Source of the DNA: an uncultured bacterium
GTDB taxonomy: Bacteria; Bacillota; Clostridia; Oscillospirales; Ruminococcaceae
Assembly: GCA_905214345.1 (NCBI GenBank)
Contig: CAJMLV010000006.1
Span: 23,139-87,138, forward strand
DNA length: 64,000 nt
Direction: 5' to 3'
Made by a program: the position numbers and the translations under genes. Each line of letters opens with the position of its first letter. The first letter of the stretch is position 1. Of the stretch, positions 8,318 to 16,780 are shown in pieces. The notes below the pieces were generated by a model, which saw nothing but the letters and a program-made list of their open reading frames with translations, was not told the DNA's origin and ran no database searches.

Positions 8318-8433
8318 AGGTCCGGGGAACAGCTCCCCCGGAAACCGTACCCAAAACGCTTGGGGGCCAAGTACGTAGATTCCCGGCGTAGGCCCCGACA
8401 CAGGACATGGGATGTTATTTATGGAGGTGCTTT
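8318..8433 (+). promoter_or_regulatory. Structured leader before rpsM (candidate S4-binding alpha-operon leader)
   Basis: This 116-nt gap between rpmJ and rpsM is long for this operon. It holds a stem CCGGGG (8322-8327)/CCCCGG (8336-8341) and a second stem CCCAA (8350-8354)/TTGGG (8360-8364) that can be extended by GTAC/GTAC. GGGGGCC (8362-8368) can alternatively pair with GGCCCC (8391-8396). In E. coli, S4 represses the alpha operon through a pseudoknot at rpsM. The same role here is inference from position and from rpsD being in the operon. Confidence 0.4.
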
Positions 8434-8805
8434 ATGGCACGTATTGCTGGTGTTGATCTGCCTCGCGAGAAGCGGATCGAGGTTGGTCTGACCTATGTTT
8501 ACGGTATCGGTCAGAGTACTGCTGACGAGATTCTCGCCGGCACCGGGATTAACCCGGACATCCGCGTCAAGGATCTGTCTGCTGAAGATGAAGCCAAGAT
8601 CCGCGACTACATCGACAAGAACAATATCATCGTGGAAGGCGATCTTCGCCGCAACGTCGCGCTGGACATTAAGCGTCTGACCGAAATCCAGTGCTACCGT
8701 GGCATCCGCCATCGCAAGGGCCTGCCTGTGCGCGGCCAGCGCACCAAGACCAATGCGCGTACCCGCAAAGGTCCGAAGCGCACCGTCGCTAACAAGAAGA
8801 AGTAA
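8434..8805 (+). CDS. rpsM: 30S ribosomal protein S13
   Basis: A 123-residue S13 of the 30S head. The start is the ATG at 8434 after TATGGAGGTG, giving the family N-terminus MARIAGVDLPREKRIEVGL. An in-frame ATG nine codons upstream lacks a Shine-Dalgarno. The helix-two-turn-helix segment YGIGQSTADEIL and the C-terminal RGLRxxxxPVRGQRTKTNAR-like run (here GIRHRKGLPVRGQRTKTNAR) are present. Confidence 0.97.
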   Translation: MARIAGVDLPREKRIEVGLTYVYGIGQSTADEILAGTGINPDIRVKDLSAEDEAKIRDYIDKNNIIVEGDLRRNVALDIKRLTEIQCYRGIRHRKGLPVRGQRTKTNARTRKGPKRTVANKKK

Positions 8806-8817
8806 GGAGGAACTGAA

Positions 8818-9219
8818 ATGGCTGCTACGAAAGCAACTGCTAAGACCCGCACCAAGCGCAAAGAGCGTAAAAACGTCAGCGCCGGTGCTGCTCATATCCA
8901 GAGCACGTTCAACAACACCATCGTCACCATCACCGACACGCAGGGCAACACCATTTCTTGGTGCAGCACGGGTACCTTGAACTTCCGTGGTTCCCGCAAG
9001 AGCACTCCTTACGCCGCCCAGAGCGCTGCCGAAGTGGCCGCCAAGGCCGCGATGGAGCATGGCATGAAGACCGTCGAGGTCTACGTCAAGGGCCCGGGCT
9101 CCGGCCGTGAGAGCGCTATCCGCGCTCTGCAGGCCACTGGCCTGGAGGTCACCATGATCCGTGACGTGACCCCGATCCCGCACAACGGCTGCCGCCCGCC
9201 CAAGCGCCGCCGCGTCTGA
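8818..9219 (+). CDS. rpsK: 30S ribosomal protein S11
   Basis: A 133-residue S11 of the 30S platform. The signature STFNNTIVTITDTQGN and the C-terminal RDVTPIPHNGCRPPKRRRV are intact. It lies 12 bp after rpsM with AAGGAGG. Confidence 0.97.
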   Translation: MAATKATAKTRTKRKERKNVSAGAAHIQSTFNNTIVTITDTQGNTISWCSTGTLNFRGSRKSTPYAAQSAAEVAAKAAMEHGMKTVEVYVKGPGSGRESAIRALQATGLEVTMIRDVTPIPHNGCRPPKRRRV

Positions 9220-9239
9220 TGGAAGGAGGATACTGAATT

Positions 9240-9842
9240 ATGGCTAAGAATACGCAGCCCATCGCCAAGCGTTGCAAAGCTCTCGGCATTTCTCCTGCCG
9301 TCATGGGCTATGCCAAGAAAACCACTACCCGCAACACCACCGGTAACTTCCGCAAGAAGCAGTCTGAGTACGCCACTCAGCTGAAGGAAAAGCAGAAGCT
9401 GAAGTTCATCTACGGTGTGCTGGAAAAGCAGTTCGCCAACTACTTTGACGAAGCTGCCCGCCGTCAGGGCCAGGCCGGTGAAAACCTGCTCCAGATCCTG
9501 GAATGCCGTCTCGACAACGTCGTGTTCCGTCTGGGCTATGCTTCCACCCGCCGCGATGCCCGCCAGCTGGTCAGCCACGCTCACTTCACCGTCAATGGCA
9601 AGAAGGTCAACATTCCTTCCTACCAGGTCAAGGCCGGTGACGTGATCGAAGTGCGTGAGACCAGCCGCAAGATCGAAAAGTTCGCCAAGCTGACCGGCGC
9701 CGACGCTCCTGTCGTCGCTCTGCCCTCCTGGCTGAGCCGTGAGACCGGCTCCCTGAAGGGTGTCGTCACCAAGCTGCCCGAACGCAGCGACATCGATTAC
9801 GAGGTCCAGGAACACCTGATCGTCGAGTTGTACTCCAAGTAA
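9240..9842 (+). CDS. rpsD: 30S ribosomal protein S4
   Basis: A 200-residue S4, a primary 16S 5'-domain binder with a central S4-type RNA-binding segment (ILECRLDNVVFRLGYASTRR). Unlike in Bacillus, it sits inside the alpha operon between rpsK and rpoA, as in clostridia, so it could feed back on this transcript. GGAAGGAGG lies upstream. Confidence 0.97.
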   Translation: MAKNTQPIAKRCKALGISPAVMGYAKKTTTRNTTGNFRKKQSEYATQLKEKQKLKFIYGVLEKQFANYFDEAARRQGQAGENLLQILECRLDNVVFRLGYASTRRDARQLVSHAHFTVNGKKVNIPSYQVKAGDVIEVRETSRKIEKFAKLTGADAPVVALPSWLSRETGSLKGVVTKLPERSDIDYEVQEHLIVELYSK

Positions 9843-9915
9843 TCCTCTGCCATACCGTTTTTTCACCAAAACCGGTCCCGCTTTTCTGCGGGCCGGCTGA
9901 TCAAGGAGGGTTTTT
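9843..9915 (+). promoter_or_regulatory. Hairpin between rpsD and rpoA
   Basis: A stem CCGGTCCCGC (9872-9881)/GCGGGCCGG (9888-9896) with a six-base loop sits just before the rpoA Shine-Dalgarno (AAGGAGGG). No U-run follows, so it is not a full terminator. It may be an RNA-processing or attenuation site that tunes rpoA relative to the ribosomal genes (inference). Confidence 0.35.
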
Positions 9916-10875
9916 ATGATGGAGATTGAACGCCCCAAGATCGAGATGGCCAACCTTTCCCCCGACGGCCGATATGGCAAGTTCGTGGTGGAACCTCTGG
10001 AGCGCGGCTTCGGCACCACGCTGGGCAACAGCCTGCGTCGTGTTCTGCTCTCCAGCTTGCCCGGCGTGGCGGTCACCAGTGTGAAGATCGACGGCGTCGT
10101 GCATGAGTTCTCGACCATCGAGGGCGTGCGCGAGGACGTTACCGAGATCGTGTTGAACCTGAAGGGCGTTGCCGCCAAGATTTACGGCGACGGCCCCAAG
10201 ACCGTCCGCGTGGAAGCCGCCGGCCCCTGCGAAGTCACTGCCGGCAGCATCAAGCAGGGCGACGATCTGGAGATCCTCAACCCCGAATGGCACATTGCCA
10301 CCCTGGGTGAGGGGGCCAAGCTCGTCATGGAGCTGACCTTCGACAAGGGTCGTGGCTATGTTCCGGCCGAGCGCAACAAGCTCGCGCTGATCGAAAAGAA
10401 CGATGTCACCACTCTGCCTGTGGACAGCATCTATACTCCGGTGCTCAAGTGCAACTACACGGTGGACAACACCCGTGTGGGCCAGATCACCGACTTTGAT
10501 AAACTGACCATCGAGGTCTGGACCGATGGCACCACCACCGCGCAGGAGGCCATGAGCCTGGCCGCGCGTGTGCTGACCGAACACCTGAATCTGTTCGTCA
10601 ACCTGTGTGATGAAGCCGCCGAGACCGAAATCATGGTCGAAAACGATGAGAAGGGCAAGGAAAAAGCGCTGGAGATGACCATTGAAGAACTGGACCTGAG
10701 CGTCCGTTCCTTCAACTGCCTCAAGCGTGCCGGCATCAACACCGTGGGCGACCTCATCAGCAAGAGTGAGGACGACATGATGAAGGTGCGCAACCTTGGC
10801 CGCAAGAGCCTGGAAGAAGTCATGGCGAAACTTGACAGCCTGGGCTTCATGCTCACCAAAGACGACGACAACTGA
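9916..10875 (+). CDS. rpoA: RNA polymerase alpha subunit
   Basis: A 319-residue alpha subunit. The N-terminal dimerisation domain has RYGKFVVEPLERGFGTTLGN followed by SLRRVLLSSLPG. The C-terminal domain (from about residue 250) has LDLSVRSFNCLKRAGINTVG and the RNLGRKSLEEV helix-hairpin-helix that contacts UP elements and activators. Two adjacent ATGs (9916, 9919) are possible starts. Confidence 0.97.
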   Translation: MMEIERPKIEMANLSPDGRYGKFVVEPLERGFGTTLGNSLRRVLLSSLPGVAVTSVKIDGVVHEFSTIEGVREDVTEIVLNLKGVAAKIYGDGPKTVRVEAAGPCEVTAGSIKQGDDLEILNPEWHIATLGEGAKLVMELTFDKGRGYVPAERNKLALIEKNDVTTLPVDSIYTPVLKCNYTVDNTRVGQITDFDKLTIEVWTDGTTTAQEAMSLAARVLTEHLNLFVNLCDEAAETEIMVENDEKGKEKALEMTIEELDLSVRSFNCLKRAGINTVGDLISKSEDDMMKVRNLGRKSLEEVMAKLDSLGFMLTKDDDN

Positions 10876-10892
10876 TAAAGGAGTGAAACAGA

Positions 10893-11234
10893 ATGCCCGG
10901 TACTAGAAAGCTTGGCCGCGCCACCGACAGCCGCAAGGCGATGCTGCGCGCTATGGTCACTTATCTGTTCGAGAACGGCAAGATCGAGACCACCGTTACC
11001 CGCGCCAAGGAGGTTCGCTCCATGGCCGAGAAGATGGTCACCCTAAGCAAGGCCGGCGATCTGCACGACAAGCGCCAGATCTTCAGCTACATCACCAAGG
11101 AAGATGTTGCCAAGAAGGTTATCGATGTGTATGGTCCCAAGTATGCCGACCGCAACGGCGGCTACACCCGCATCATCCGCACCGGTATGCGCCGCGGCGA
11201 CGCCGCCGAGATGGCCATTCTGGAGCTGGTCTGA
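10893..11234 (+). CDS. rplQ: 50S ribosomal protein L17
   Basis: A 113-residue L17. The start region RKLGRATDSRKAMLRAMVTY and the C-terminal NGGYTRIIRTGMRRGDAAEM are diagnostic. It is the last gene of the ribosomal run and is followed directly by a strong terminator. Confidence 0.97.
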   Translation: MPGTRKLGRATDSRKAMLRAMVTYLFENGKIETTVTRAKEVRSMAEKMVTLSKAGDLHDKRQIFSYITKEDVAKKVIDVYGPKYADRNGGYTRIIRTGMRRGDAAEMAILELV

Positions 11235-11265
11235 TCAGACCGTTTCAGTGACTGACTGAACAAGA

Positions 11266-11300
11266 AAACCGCCTCTGACGAAAGTCAGGGGCGGTTTTTT
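11266..11300 (+). terminator. Rho-independent terminator of the ribosomal operon
   Basis: The stem AAAACCGCC..CTGAC/GTCAGGGGCGGTTTT has a GAAA tetraloop and runs into TTTTTT. It ends the long spc-alpha transcript and may also serve the convergent M23 gene at 11336. Confidence 0.92.
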
Positions 11301-11335
11301 GTTGTGCCTGCTTCTACAAAAGCGGGGCAGGGGAC

Positions 11336-12904
11336 TTATAGGTTCCGGACAGGAATATTGGGGAAAGCCTGGCGGGCGCTGAACCGCCCCTGAGGACCGT
11401 ACATCTCAAAATGCAGGTGGGTACCGGTGGAGTTTCCGGTAGAGCCCATGTAGCCGATGACCTGCCCGGCTTCCACATACTCGCCCTCACTGACGATGAA
11501 CTGCAGCAGGTGGGCGTAGCGGGTGCTGTATCCGCCTTCGTGCTCAATGACCACATAGTTGCCGTAGCTGTTCCAGTCGCCCTGGGTCACAATGCCGTTC
11601 CAGGTGTAGGTCTGTACCACCGTGCCGGAAGCCGCCGCCAGGATGGGAGTGCCGCTGGGACCGGTAATGTCCACACCGGTATGGCTGCCCACCATCCACT
11701 GGCTGATATTGCGGTAACCCGGTGCGGGCCAGATGAAATCGTACCCGCCGATGCTGCCGTACATATAATCTTTCAGCTGGGTGCCGGTGACGCGCTGTTC
11801 CGGTATAGGGTCGGTCAACGTTTCCACCTGTACGGTCTGCACATCCGTCTGTACGCCGTCAACGGTGGTCACATCCTGGGTGATCCGCCGCAGACCGTTC
11901 TGACCGGCCTGCAGAACCACCGTTTCGCCGTAATCATAGGCGGCGGATTCCTGGGTGTAGACGACATAGGGGATCTCTTCCTCATAGGTCTGGCGTTCAA
12001 TGGTGCGCACTTTCAGGATGCTTTCATCACTGCACAGCTGAGTAAGCACATCGCTGTACGGCTGTACCGAGCCGGAGAAGAACAACCCGTCCACCAGTTG
12101 GATGTCATGGACAAAATCCACTCGCTGGTTGGGGTCCGCTATGTTTTCATAAGGAAGAAGAGTACTCTGGAGATAACTGCGCAGATGATCGCCATCAGAG
12201 GTCACATATTGCAGTTCTCCATCCATGTATACGGCGGTGGCTTCCTGAAGTTCACCGCCGGTAGCGACCAGCAGCGCATTGACCAGTTCATTCTGCCCCA
12301 TGGTGCGGTCATAGTCGGTGGTCAGAGTGTAGGTGGGCCAGATGTCAAACCCGGCATTGTCTGCAGATTGGCCTGCATCCTCCAGCACTTGCTCAGCGTT
12401 CAGGATGCGTTCGTACACCGTGCTGCGGGCGTCCTCAAACACCTGTTCGTTTTCCACATAACCTACGGTATTGCCGTTGACCTCTACCTGAAGGACGTAG
12501 CTGCGGTCCAGCCCGGCATACACGGACCAGCCCAGTAAACCGGCCGATGCCGCCAATAGAGTGCCCTGCAGCAGCCAGACAGGGGAGAAACGGGCCACGG
12601 TCTGCCCGGTGTCCGGCGGTGCCAGCGGACGGACAAGCGCGCCCAGCAGCTGCACAAAGCCGCGCAGGAACACCCCTGCAAACCAGCCCAGACTGCGGCA
12701 CAGGCGGATCATGGTATATTCCACCAGGAAGCCGATCACATACAGGAACTGGCCGATCTCATGCCAGTATGGTAAAGCCCGGAAACGGTCCCGTATCCGC
12801 TGCCGGGCCGCACTGCGCTGCTCATTCTTTTTCCAGGAGCGCACGGTGCGGCGGCAGCGCCAGGCGTCCAGCAGGGAAGTGCGGGGAGGTTTGGTTTTCA
12901 TCAT
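11336..12904 (-). CDS. Membrane-anchored M23 peptidoglycan endopeptidase with G5 domain
   Basis: About 522 residues. A basic N-terminal cytosolic part is followed by a membrane segment (WLLQGTLLAASAGLLGWSVY). A long extracytoplasmic region begins NTVGYVENEQVFEDA, then comes a G5-like repeat (EEEIPYVVYTQESAAYDYGE onward). The C-terminal LytM/M23 domain has the zinc ligands SHTGVD and THLHFE. It probably cuts peptide cross-links in the cell wall. The start is placed at tandem ATGs (12904/12901) because a good promoter at 12970-12998 puts the transcript start near 12963, excluding longer frames. No clear Shine-Dalgarno is seen. Confidence 0.9.
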   Translation of the reverse strand: MMKTKPPRTSLLDAWRCRRTVRSWKKNEQRSAARQRIRDRFRALPYWHEIGQFLYVIGFLVEYTMIRLCRSLGWFAGVFLRGFVQLLGALVRPLAPPDTGQTVARFSPVWLLQGTLLAASAGLLGWSVYAGLDRSYVLQVEVNGNTVGYVENEQVFEDARSTVYERILNAEQVLEDAGQSADNAGFDIWPTYTLTTDYDRTMGQNELVNALLVATGGELQEATAVYMDGELQYVTSDGDHLRSYLQSTLLPYENIADPNQRVDFVHDIQLVDGLFFSGSVQPYSDVLTQLCSDESILKVRTIERQTYEEEIPYVVYTQESAAYDYGETVVLQAGQNGLRRITQDVTTVDGVQTDVQTVQVETLTDPIPEQRVTGTQLKDYMYGSIGGYDFIWPAPGYRNISQWMVGSHTGVDITGPSGTPILAAASGTVVQTYTWNGIVTQGDWNSYGNYVVIEHEGGYSTRYAHLLQFIVSEGEYVEAGQVIGYMGSTGNSTGTHLHFEMYGPQGRFSARQAFPNIPVRNL

Positions 12905-12941
12905 GATTATAAGATCACTCGTCTTTGCTTTGAAAAAAGAA

Positions 12942-12959
12942 GGTCTAATACGATAGACC
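12942..12959 (-). promoter_or_regulatory. Stem-loop at the 5' end of the M23 mRNA
   Basis: GGTCTA/TAGACC with a six-base loop lies directly at the predicted transcript start. On the minus strand it is followed by TTCTTTTTT, a U-run. It could act as a very short attenuator or as a 5' stabilising stem. Confidence 0.35.
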
Positions 12960-12969
12960 ATATAAGGAA

Positions 12970-12998
12970 AGTGTATCACGACGGCCGGACCCTGTCAA
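12970..12998 (-). promoter_or_regulatory. Sigma-A type promoter of the M23 gene
   Basis: On the minus strand TTGACA (12998-12993), a 17-bp spacer and TACACT (12975-12970). It is a near-consensus housekeeping promoter. Confidence 0.75.
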
Positions 12999-13183
12999 GG
13001 CGGGTTCAAGCACAGGGGAGTCTATGGGACAGCACTGCGGCGGGAAAACAGGCACAATTGCAAAATTTTTGTAAAAAATACCAGAATTATCACGGACCCT
13101 GCAGAAAGGGGATGTGCAAGGTGCGGAAAATCTAAGATTGCACAAAAAATGCCCTGTTGACAGATGCTTTTGCCGTTCCCATG

Positions 13184-13197
13184 TGATAAAATATAAT
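13184..13197 (+). promoter_or_regulatory. Promoter -10 region of the PRPP synthetase gene
   Basis: An extended -10 TGATAAAAT (13184-13192) overlaps a perfect TATAAT (13192-13197). A TTGACA at 13157 is too far for the first; TTGCCG at 13170-13175 is 16 bp from TATAAT. Confidence 0.6.
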
Positions 13198-13258
13198 TGA
13201 GTTATGATGCACCTTTGTGTGCGCAAAATATGTATAAAGTTCAGTGAAGGAGCAACGT

Positions 13259-14422
13259 ATGGCTGATATGAATCTTGGCCCCCGTGACTTTTTTGCGAAA
13301 GAGGACGCAATTGCTGATCTGGGACTTCTGGCCTGCCCCGGTGCAGAGGAACTGGCCAATCTGGTAGACGGACACCTGGTGCGCTGGGCCCGGGAGGTCG
13401 GCATGGATGTGGACACCTTTATCATCCCTTCCGACTGCCCCCGCTTCCAGTCCGGTGACGCCAAGGGCCTGGTCAAGGCCTCTACCCGCGGCGACGACAT
13501 TTTCATCTTTGTTGATCCGGGCAACTACAGCGTTACCTACAAGCTGTTCGGCTATGAGAACCATCTCTCTCCCGACGATCACTTCCAGAACCTGCTGCGC
13601 CTGATCCAGGCTGTTTCCGGCCGTGCTCACCGCATCAGTGTCATCATGCCCAGCCTGTACGGCGGCCGTCAGCATCGCCGCGTCAGCCGCGAAAGCCTGG
13701 ACTGCGCCTTCTCTCTGCAGCAGCTGCGGTCTGTGGGCGTCAAGAACATCATCACCTTCGACGCTCATGACCCCCGCGTCCAGAACGCTGTGCCCACCAT
13801 GAGCTTCGACAACGTCATGCCCACCTACCAGGTGCTGAAGTGCCTGCTGCATCATGTGCCCGATGTCCGTTTTGACAAGGAGCACTTCATGGTCGTTTCT
13901 CCCGACGAAGGCGCCATGAACCGCAATATGTACTACTCCAGCGTGCTGGGCTGCAACCTGGGTATGTTCTACAAGCGCCGCGACTATTCCAAGATCGTCA
14001 ACGGCCGCAACCCCATTGTTGCTCATGAATACCTGGGCGAGAGCGTGGAGGGCAAGGACGTCTTCATTGCCGACGACATCATCGCTTCCGGCGAGAGCAT
14101 GCTGGACATTGCCTACGGCCTGAAGATGCGCGGCGCCCGCAAGATCTTCACCTACGCCACCTTCCCCCTGTTCACCGCTGGTTTGGACAAGTTCGACAAG
14201 GCCTACAACGACGGTATCCTGTCCGCCGTGCTGGGCACCAACCTGACCTACCGCATGCCCGAACTGCTGGAGCGTGAATGGTACCATGACGTGGACGTGT
14301 CCAAGTACACCGCCTATTTCATCGCCGCCATCAACCACGACAAGAGCGTGTCCAGCATCATCGATCCCATGGTCAAGATCCGTGCGCTGCTCAACCGCCA
14401 CGGCATCAACATGGAGTATTGA
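13259..14422 (+). CDS. prs: Ribose-phosphate pyrophosphokinase (divergent, long form)
   Basis: A 387-residue PRPP synthetase (ribose-5-P + ATP to PRPP + AMP), feeding purine, pyrimidine, NAD, His and Trp synthesis. It starts at the ATG after GAAGGAG. The PRPP-binding loop ADDIIASGES is at 271-280; FDAHDPRVQ (167-175) and LYGGRQHRRVSRES (133-146) correspond to the family's catalytic segments. It is longer than the classical ~315-residue enzyme, a form typical of this clostridial group. It is a single-gene unit with its own promoter and terminator. PRPP made here would supply the nicotinate enzyme at 18109. Confidence 0.88.
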   Translation: MADMNLGPRDFFAKEDAIADLGLLACPGAEELANLVDGHLVRWAREVGMDVDTFIIPSDCPRFQSGDAKGLVKASTRGDDIFIFVDPGNYSVTYKLFGYENHLSPDDHFQNLLRLIQAVSGRAHRISVIMPSLYGGRQHRRVSRESLDCAFSLQQLRSVGVKNIITFDAHDPRVQNAVPTMSFDNVMPTYQVLKCLLHHVPDVRFDKEHFMVVSPDEGAMNRNMYYSSVLGCNLGMFYKRRDYSKIVNGRNPIVAHEYLGESVEGKDVFIADDIIASGESMLDIAYGLKMRGARKIFTYATFPLFTAGLDKFDKAYNDGILSAVLGTNLTYRMPELLEREWYHDVDVSKYTAYFIAAINHDKSVSSIIDPMVKIRALLNRHGINMEY

Positions 14423-14449
14423 TCGGCGCCTGACAATTCAATAGCCTGA

Positions 14450-14485
14450 TTTTTTGCCTGTGCCGTTTCGGCACAGGCAAAAAAT
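14450..14485. terminator. Bidirectional terminator after prs
   Basis: TTTTTTGCCTGTGCC/GGCACAGGCAAAAAA with a GTTTC-type loop. It is a perfect stem with A- and T-runs at the flanks. The murD promoter starts immediately after it. Confidence 0.88.
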
Positions 14486-14514
14486 TTGCATTGCGGCGCC
14501 CGTATAGCTATAAT
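14486..14514 (+). promoter_or_regulatory. Promoter of the murD operon
   Basis: TTGCAT (14486-14491), a 17-bp spacer, TATAAT (14509-14514). The -35 abuts the preceding terminator. Confidence 0.8.
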
Positions 14515-14574
14515 AATGGGGTATAAAGAATTTCAGGGCGACAGCCCTTTTGCCGAAAAAAGGAGAGGTTTTGT

Positions 14575-15969
14575 ATGCTGCCAATCGAACGTCTGCGCGC
14601 TATGGTCGCCGGCAAAAAGGTGGCTTTCATCGGTGCCGGTGTCAGCCACAAGCAGTGCATCGAACAGTTTGCGGCGCTGGGAGCACAGGTGACCCTGTGC
14701 GACCAGAAACCCACACTGGAATCCTTTGGAGATTACGCCGAAACGCTCCGCCGCCTGCAGGTCAACCTGAGCCTGGGCGAGCATTACGCCGACGGCTTTG
14801 CGGGGCAGGACATTATCATGCGCACCCCCGGGTACGAGTACTACAAGCCCGAACTGCAGGCCGCGCTGAAAGCCGGTACCATGGTCACCAGTGAGGTGGA
14901 ACTCTTCTTTGAACTCTGCCCCTGTGAGATCGTGGCTGTGACCGGTTCCGACGGCAAGACCACTACCACCACCCTCATCGCCAAGATGCTGGAAGCCGCC
15001 GGCCGCAAGGTGCTGCTGGGCGGCAACATCGGCGCGGCCCTGCTGCCCCAGTTGGAGACTGTCACCGCCGAGGACATCGCCGTGGCGGAGCTTTCCAGCT
15101 TCCAGCTCATCAGCATGCGCCGCAGTCCCAAGGTGGCGGTGGTCACCAACGTGACCCCCAACCATCTGGACCACCATAAGGATATGCAGGAATACATCGA
15201 CGCCAAGCGCAACATCCTGCTGTGGCAGACCCCGCCCTGCCGTGCCGTCCTGGGCTACGAGAACGAGATCTCCCGCTCCATGGCCGCCGACTGCAAGGGG
15301 GACCAGGTCTGGTTCACCCGCCTGCATGAGACCGACAAGGGCGCTTTCCTGCGGGAATCCGACGATACCCTCTGCTATGCCGAAAACGGTGTGGTGACCC
15401 CCATTGTGCCCCATGCGGATGTGAAACTCCGCGGCCTGCACAATGTGGAAAACCTGCTGGCCGCCATGGCCGCCGTCTGGGGCCTGGTCCCGGTGGAAGC
15501 CATGCGCCGCGTGGCCTCTACCTTCACCGGCGTGGAGCACCGCATCGAGCCGGTGCGCATGCTGGACGGCGTGCAGTATTACAACGACTCCATCGCCACC
15601 AGCCCCACCCGTACCATTGCGGGTCTGCGCAGCTTTGACCAGAAACTCATTCTCATCGCGGGCGGTTATGACAAGAAGATCAGCTACGCCCCTCTGGCGC
15701 CGGAACTCATCGCCCATGTAAAGGTGCTGATCCTCATGGGCGCTACCGGTCCCATCATTGAGCGGGAGGTCAGTGCCTGCCCCGGCTTTGCCGAGAGCGG
15801 TCTGGTGATCCTCCACGCCGATTCCATGCAGGACGCGGTGGAACAGGCCCGCGCAGCCGCCAAACCGGGGGATATCGTCAGCCTGTCGCCTGCGTCGGCA
15901 TCCTTTGACCATTATCCCAATTTTGAAGCCCGGGGACGGGAATACAAGGAAATCGTCCATAATCTGTAA
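14575..15969 (+). CDS. murD: UDP-N-acetylmuramoyl-L-alanine:D-glutamate ligase
   Basis: A 464-residue Mur ligase that adds D-Glu to UDP-MurNAc-L-Ala in peptidoglycan synthesis. The ATP loop GSDGKTT is at residues 124-130; NVTPNHLDHHKDMQEY and GVEHRIEPVRMLDGVQYYND are Mur-ligase central and C-terminal motifs. The N-terminal Rossmann part FIGAGVSHK binds the UDP moiety. It stands alone here rather than in a dcw cluster and heads a three-gene rightward unit with the GNAT and PLP-lyase genes. Confidence 0.93.
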   Translation: MLPIERLRAMVAGKKVAFIGAGVSHKQCIEQFAALGAQVTLCDQKPTLESFGDYAETLRRLQVNLSLGEHYADGFAGQDIIMRTPGYEYYKPELQAALKAGTMVTSEVELFFELCPCEIVAVTGSDGKTTTTTLIAKMLEAAGRKVLLGGNIGAALLPQLETVTAEDIAVAELSSFQLISMRRSPKVAVVTNVTPNHLDHHKDMQEYIDAKRNILLWQTPPCRAVLGYENEISRSMAADCKGDQVWFTRLHETDKGAFLRESDDTLCYAENGVVTPIVPHADVKLRGLHNVENLLAAMAAVWGLVPVEAMRRVASTFTGVEHRIEPVRMLDGVQYYNDSIATSPTRTIAGLRSFDQKLILIAGGYDKKISYAPLAPELIAHVKVLILMGATGPIIEREVSACPGFAESGLVILHADSMQDAVEQARAAAKPGDIVSLSPASASFDHYPNFEARGREYKEIVHNL

Positions 15970-15988
15970 AATACAAGGAGGTGCCCCC

Positions 15989-16780
15989 ATGATTCAAGCT
16001 GTAACCGACGCTGCTCAAAAGCAGTCTTTTCTGCAGACTGTAGAGGGGGTACCTTATTTTCAGGCCCTGCTGGGGCGTGATGCTGCGCTCTGGACCGGTA
16101 ATCCCGGCGCGCCTTCCCGGCTGTTCACCCTGCCCGGCGGAGCGCTGGCCCTCAGCGGCCGCTCGGCCCAGCTGTGCTGTGAAAAGGGCACTGAACCCGA
16201 CTGGGAGGAACTGGCACTCTTTCTGCAGTTTGCCGGGGTGAAGCGCCTGACCATGAACACCTGCCCGCCCGAAACCTGGCCCCTGCGCCGGGATCTGTAT
16301 CTCTACACCCTGGCCCCCGGCGGGCATCTGGAACCGCCGCCATTGTTGGAAGGGCTGATCATTGACCGTAGCCCCTCCATGCAGGCCATCAGTGAGGAAC
16401 TTTTCCCCGGGGAGCCGGAACAGCAGGAGCATTTTTATTCCGAATCCTGCACCGCCCTCAACCACGGCTATGCCCGGGTGCTGGCTGTGCGGGACGGGGC
16501 AGGGGAGATGATCTGCACCGTGGGCGCCTATGCCATCTGCAACGGTGAAGCCTACATGGCGGCGGGGGAGACCCGGGAAGAACTGCGAGGCCAGGGCATC
16601 GGCGGGCATCTCATCGCAACCATGGCCAACGAACTGGCTGCCGAAGGCTACACTGTCACCTTTTTGTGTGAGGAGAAACGCCGCCATTTCTACGACCGGC
16701 TGGGCTTTGTCCGCACCCTGAACTACGGCCAGTATCTTCTGCCCCCACAAGACAACAACGAAGGAACAGAAAACCAATGA
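15989..16780 (+). CDS. GNAT-family N-acetyltransferase
   Basis: 263 residues. The start is the ATG at 15989 after AAGGAGG. The N-terminal half is not recognised. The C-terminal half is a GNAT domain: YMAAGETREELRGQGIGGHL (acetyl-CoA loop R-G-Q-G-I-G) and the closing RRHFYDRLGFVRTLNY. The substrate is unknown. It overlaps the next gene by 4 bp (ATGA), so it is translated with the PLP lyase. Confidence 0.82.
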   Translation: MIQAVTDAAQKQSFLQTVEGVPYFQALLGRDAALWTGNPGAPSRLFTLPGGALALSGRSAQLCCEKGTEPDWEELALFLQFAGVKRLTMNTCPPETWPLRRDLYLYTLAPGGHLEPPPLLEGLIIDRSPSMQAISEELFPGEPEQQEHFYSESCTALNHGYARVLAVRDGAGEMICTVGAYAICNGEAYMAAGETREELRGQGIGGHLIATMANELAAEGYTVTFLCEEKRRHFYDRLGFVRTLNYGQYLLPPQDNNEGTENQ

